A stretch of 13,594 bases of DNA. It comes from CAVPEW01 sp050247895 (GTDB lineage Bacteria; Actinomycetota; Acidimicrobiia; Acidimicrobiales; VFJN01). The notes under the pieces were generated by a model, which was given only the letters and a program-made list of their open reading frames with translations, made no database searches and was not told the origin of the DNA. This document shows, piece by piece, positions 12,500 through 13,594 of the stretch. Positions within the stretch are counted from its first letter, which is position 1; every line of letters starts with the position of its first letter. The translations under genes and the position numbers were made by a program. The DNA lies in assembly GCA_050247895.1 (NCBI GenBank), contig JBFWTJ010000085.1, forward strand, positions 1 to 13,594, in the 5' to 3' direction.

Positions 12500-13594
12500 A
12501 TGTTCCCTACCAGCGAAACATCACGAAAGAACACGAAGACCCTCACCCGCACCGGCGTCGTCCTGGCCGGTGGCGTGTTGGCGAGCGTGGTCCCGCTCTC
12601 GGCCAGCAGCGCGGCGCCGGCACCGCCCCGACCATCGCCGGTGGAGGTGGTGCAGGCGGTCGACCCGCTCGATGCCGGTGCGCCGGTGGCGGTCGCCCGG
12701 CCCGGCGAGCTGGTGGCCGAGCTGGAGGGGGCCAGGGTCGTCCTGTCCCACCAGCCGGGTCACCTGGCGAAGATCGAGACGGCCTCGGGCCACGACGTGG
12801 AGATCGGGCTGGGCACCGTCGGGGCCCGTTCGAACCCCGACGGCACGGCCGTGGTCCATCGAGCGGACGAGCTCGAGGGCAGTGCCGTGGTGTCCCGGGC
12901 GTCGGCGGAGGGCGCGCAGCTCCTCGTGGTGATCGACGAGGCGACCGCGCCCACCCGCTACGACTTCGACCTCACCGTCGACGGTGTCCCGGCCGACCTG
13001 CGGCCCCGGCTCGACGGCGGCGTGGAGGTCGTCGACTCGGCGACGGGCACCTGGGTGGGCTCGGTGATGCCGCCCTGGGCGGTCGACGGCGCCGACCGGG
13101 CCGTCCCGACCGCCTTCGAGGTCCACGGCTCGACGCTCACGCAGGTCGTCGAGCACGCCGGCGCCACCTATCCGGTGGTCGCGGACCCCAACACCTGCGG
13201 CATCATCACGTGCACCTACTACTTCGGCAAGGCCGCGACCCGCGACATCGCCAACTCGGAGCCGCTCGTCGGGGTGTGCGGGGCCATCGCCGCCGCCGTC
13301 CCGGGACCCAGCGCCGTGGTGGCCGCGGCGTGTGCGGTGGCCGCCGCCCCGATCTGGCTCCAAGCCCAACGGGCCGATGGTCGAGGGATGTGCCTGAAGA
13401 TCAAGTACGGCCGACCTCCGGCCGCACTCGCATTCTATCCGGACATCTACCGGGGCAAGCACTGCAAGTGTGGTGAGGGGTCGCCGCGCCCGCGTCCGCA
13501 GGTCGGACGTGGGCGCGGCGGCAGCCTCGCGATGCGAAGTGATCCAGCGCGGGCCCAACAGGAGTTCGGAGGAGCTGTGAAGGCTATGAGAGGC
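12500..13594 (+). CDS. Exported cysteine-rich protein of unknown function, open at right edge
   Basis: The frame is open from the ATG at 12500 to the last base (365 codons), so the stop is not visible. The N-terminus is an export signal: basic SRKNTKTLTR (8-17), a hydrophobic core (19-34) and an Ala-rich cleavage region near 36-41. A Val/Asp/Gly-rich beta domain runs about 45-230 and ends in HGSTLTQVVEHAGATYPVVADP (209-230). The remainder has Cys233, 238, 260, 278, 298, 322 and 324, with a hydrophobic Ala/Val stretch (258-284) and MCLKIKYG. From memory, the TYPVVADP module followed by a Cys-rich tail recurs in uncharacterised actinobacterial secreted proteins; no function is known to me. Residues after about 326 (Arg/Gly/Pro-rich, less biased codons) may not be coding: a TGA in frame 1 at 13474 and a strong hairpin sit there. 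Antisense open frames over this gene are shadows. Confidence 0.75.
   Translation, partial: MFPTSETSRKNTKTLTRTGVVLAGGVLASVVPLSASSAAPAPPRPSPVEVVQAVDPLDAGAPVAVARPGELVAELEGARVVLSHQPGHLAKIETASGHDVEIGLGTVGARSNPDGTAVVHRADELEGSAVVSRASAEGAQLLVVIDEATAPTRYDFDLTVDGVPADLRPRLDGGVEVVDSATGTWVGSVMPPWAVDGADRAVPTAFEVHGSTLTQVVEHAGATYPVVADPNTCGIITCTYYFGKAATRDIANSEPLVGVCGAIAAAVPGPSAVVAAACAVAAAPIWLQAQRADGRGMCLKIKYGRPPAALAFYPDIYRGKHCKCGEGSPRPRPQVGRGRGGSLAMRSDPARAQQEFGGAVKAMRG
13480..13522 (+). terminator. 17-bp hairpin near the right edge
   Basis: Arms 13482-13498 and 13504-13520 pair over 17 bp with a single G-U wobble and a 5-nt CAGGT loop; two more pairs (one wobble) extend it to 13480-13522. It begins 3 nt after an out-of-frame TGA (13474-13476) that follows the apparent end of the secreted protein. 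No T-tract follows. If it is a terminator, the gene at 12500 ends just before it. Confidence 0.5.

Noticed and set aside
12521..13558. A 345-codon minus-strand open frame over the right-edge gene
   Set aside because: Arg/Gly/His-rich translation without motifs. The opposite frame has a signal peptide, a promoter pair and a recognisable secreted-protein module.
13577..13594. A new gene starting at GTG 13577 or ATG 13586 behind GGAGGAG
   Set aside because: Plausible if the gene at 12500 ends near 13476, but only 3-6 codons lie inside the window and they are in the same open frame, so it cannot be told apart from a continuation.

Overview
The window comes from a very GC-rich bacterium, most likely an actinomycete (Actinomycetota), possibly of the Acidimicrobiia. 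The signs are the strong G/C bias at third codon positions, a PASTA-repeat Ser/Thr kinase, GatCAB in place of a full set of aminoacyl-tRNA synthetases, an actinobacterial-type secreted Cys-rich protein, and several genes that lack a Shine-Dalgarno but carry a TANNNT element 6-9 nt before the ATG, as leaderless actinobacterial genes do. The class assignment is inference.

Layout, left to right. Positions 2-1624 hold the 3' part of a PASTA Ser/Thr kinase. Positions 1728-2585 encode a short-chain dehydrogenase resembling the dehydrogenase unit of peroxisomal multifunctional enzyme 2. Facing it on the minus strand is an SCP2 sterol/lipid-carrier protein (3167-2760), with an elaborate 18-bp perfect inverted repeat between the two stops. 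Positions 3302-4090 encode an Est30-like alpha/beta hydrolase, divergent from SCP2. Then come gatC-gatA-gatB (4146-7299), a translationally coupled operon for the tRNA amidotransferase. Positions 7523-10642 encode a large cytosolic hybrid histidine kinase with a XylR_N/V4R sensor, PAS, HisKA, HATPase, two receivers and an HPt domain. Positions 10718-12415 encode dihydroxy-acid dehydratase (ilvD). From 12500 to the right edge runs an exported, cysteine-rich protein of unknown function whose frame is still open at the window end.

How the genes relate. Apart from the gat operon, each gene looks like its own transcription unit: intergenic gaps are 50-220 bp, most stops are followed closely by a GC-rich hairpin, and several starts have their own -10 element. 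The SDR and SCP2 genes may share lipid or sterol acyl-CoA metabolism. The hybrid kinase is an orphan with no response regulator beside it, so its final phosphate acceptor must be encoded elsewhere. No mobile element, CRISPR array, tRNA or rRNA is visible.

Most interesting: the hybrid kinase sensor keeps the exact Cys/Glu/Cys/Cys spacing of the zinc site of the phenol sensors MopR/DmpR but appears to lack their phenol-contacting His and Trp; the compound inverted repeat at 2648-2724; and the right-edge secreted protein, whose conserved-looking C-terminus is followed by a stop in another frame and then a 17-bp hairpin, suggesting a frameshift or an unusual tail.
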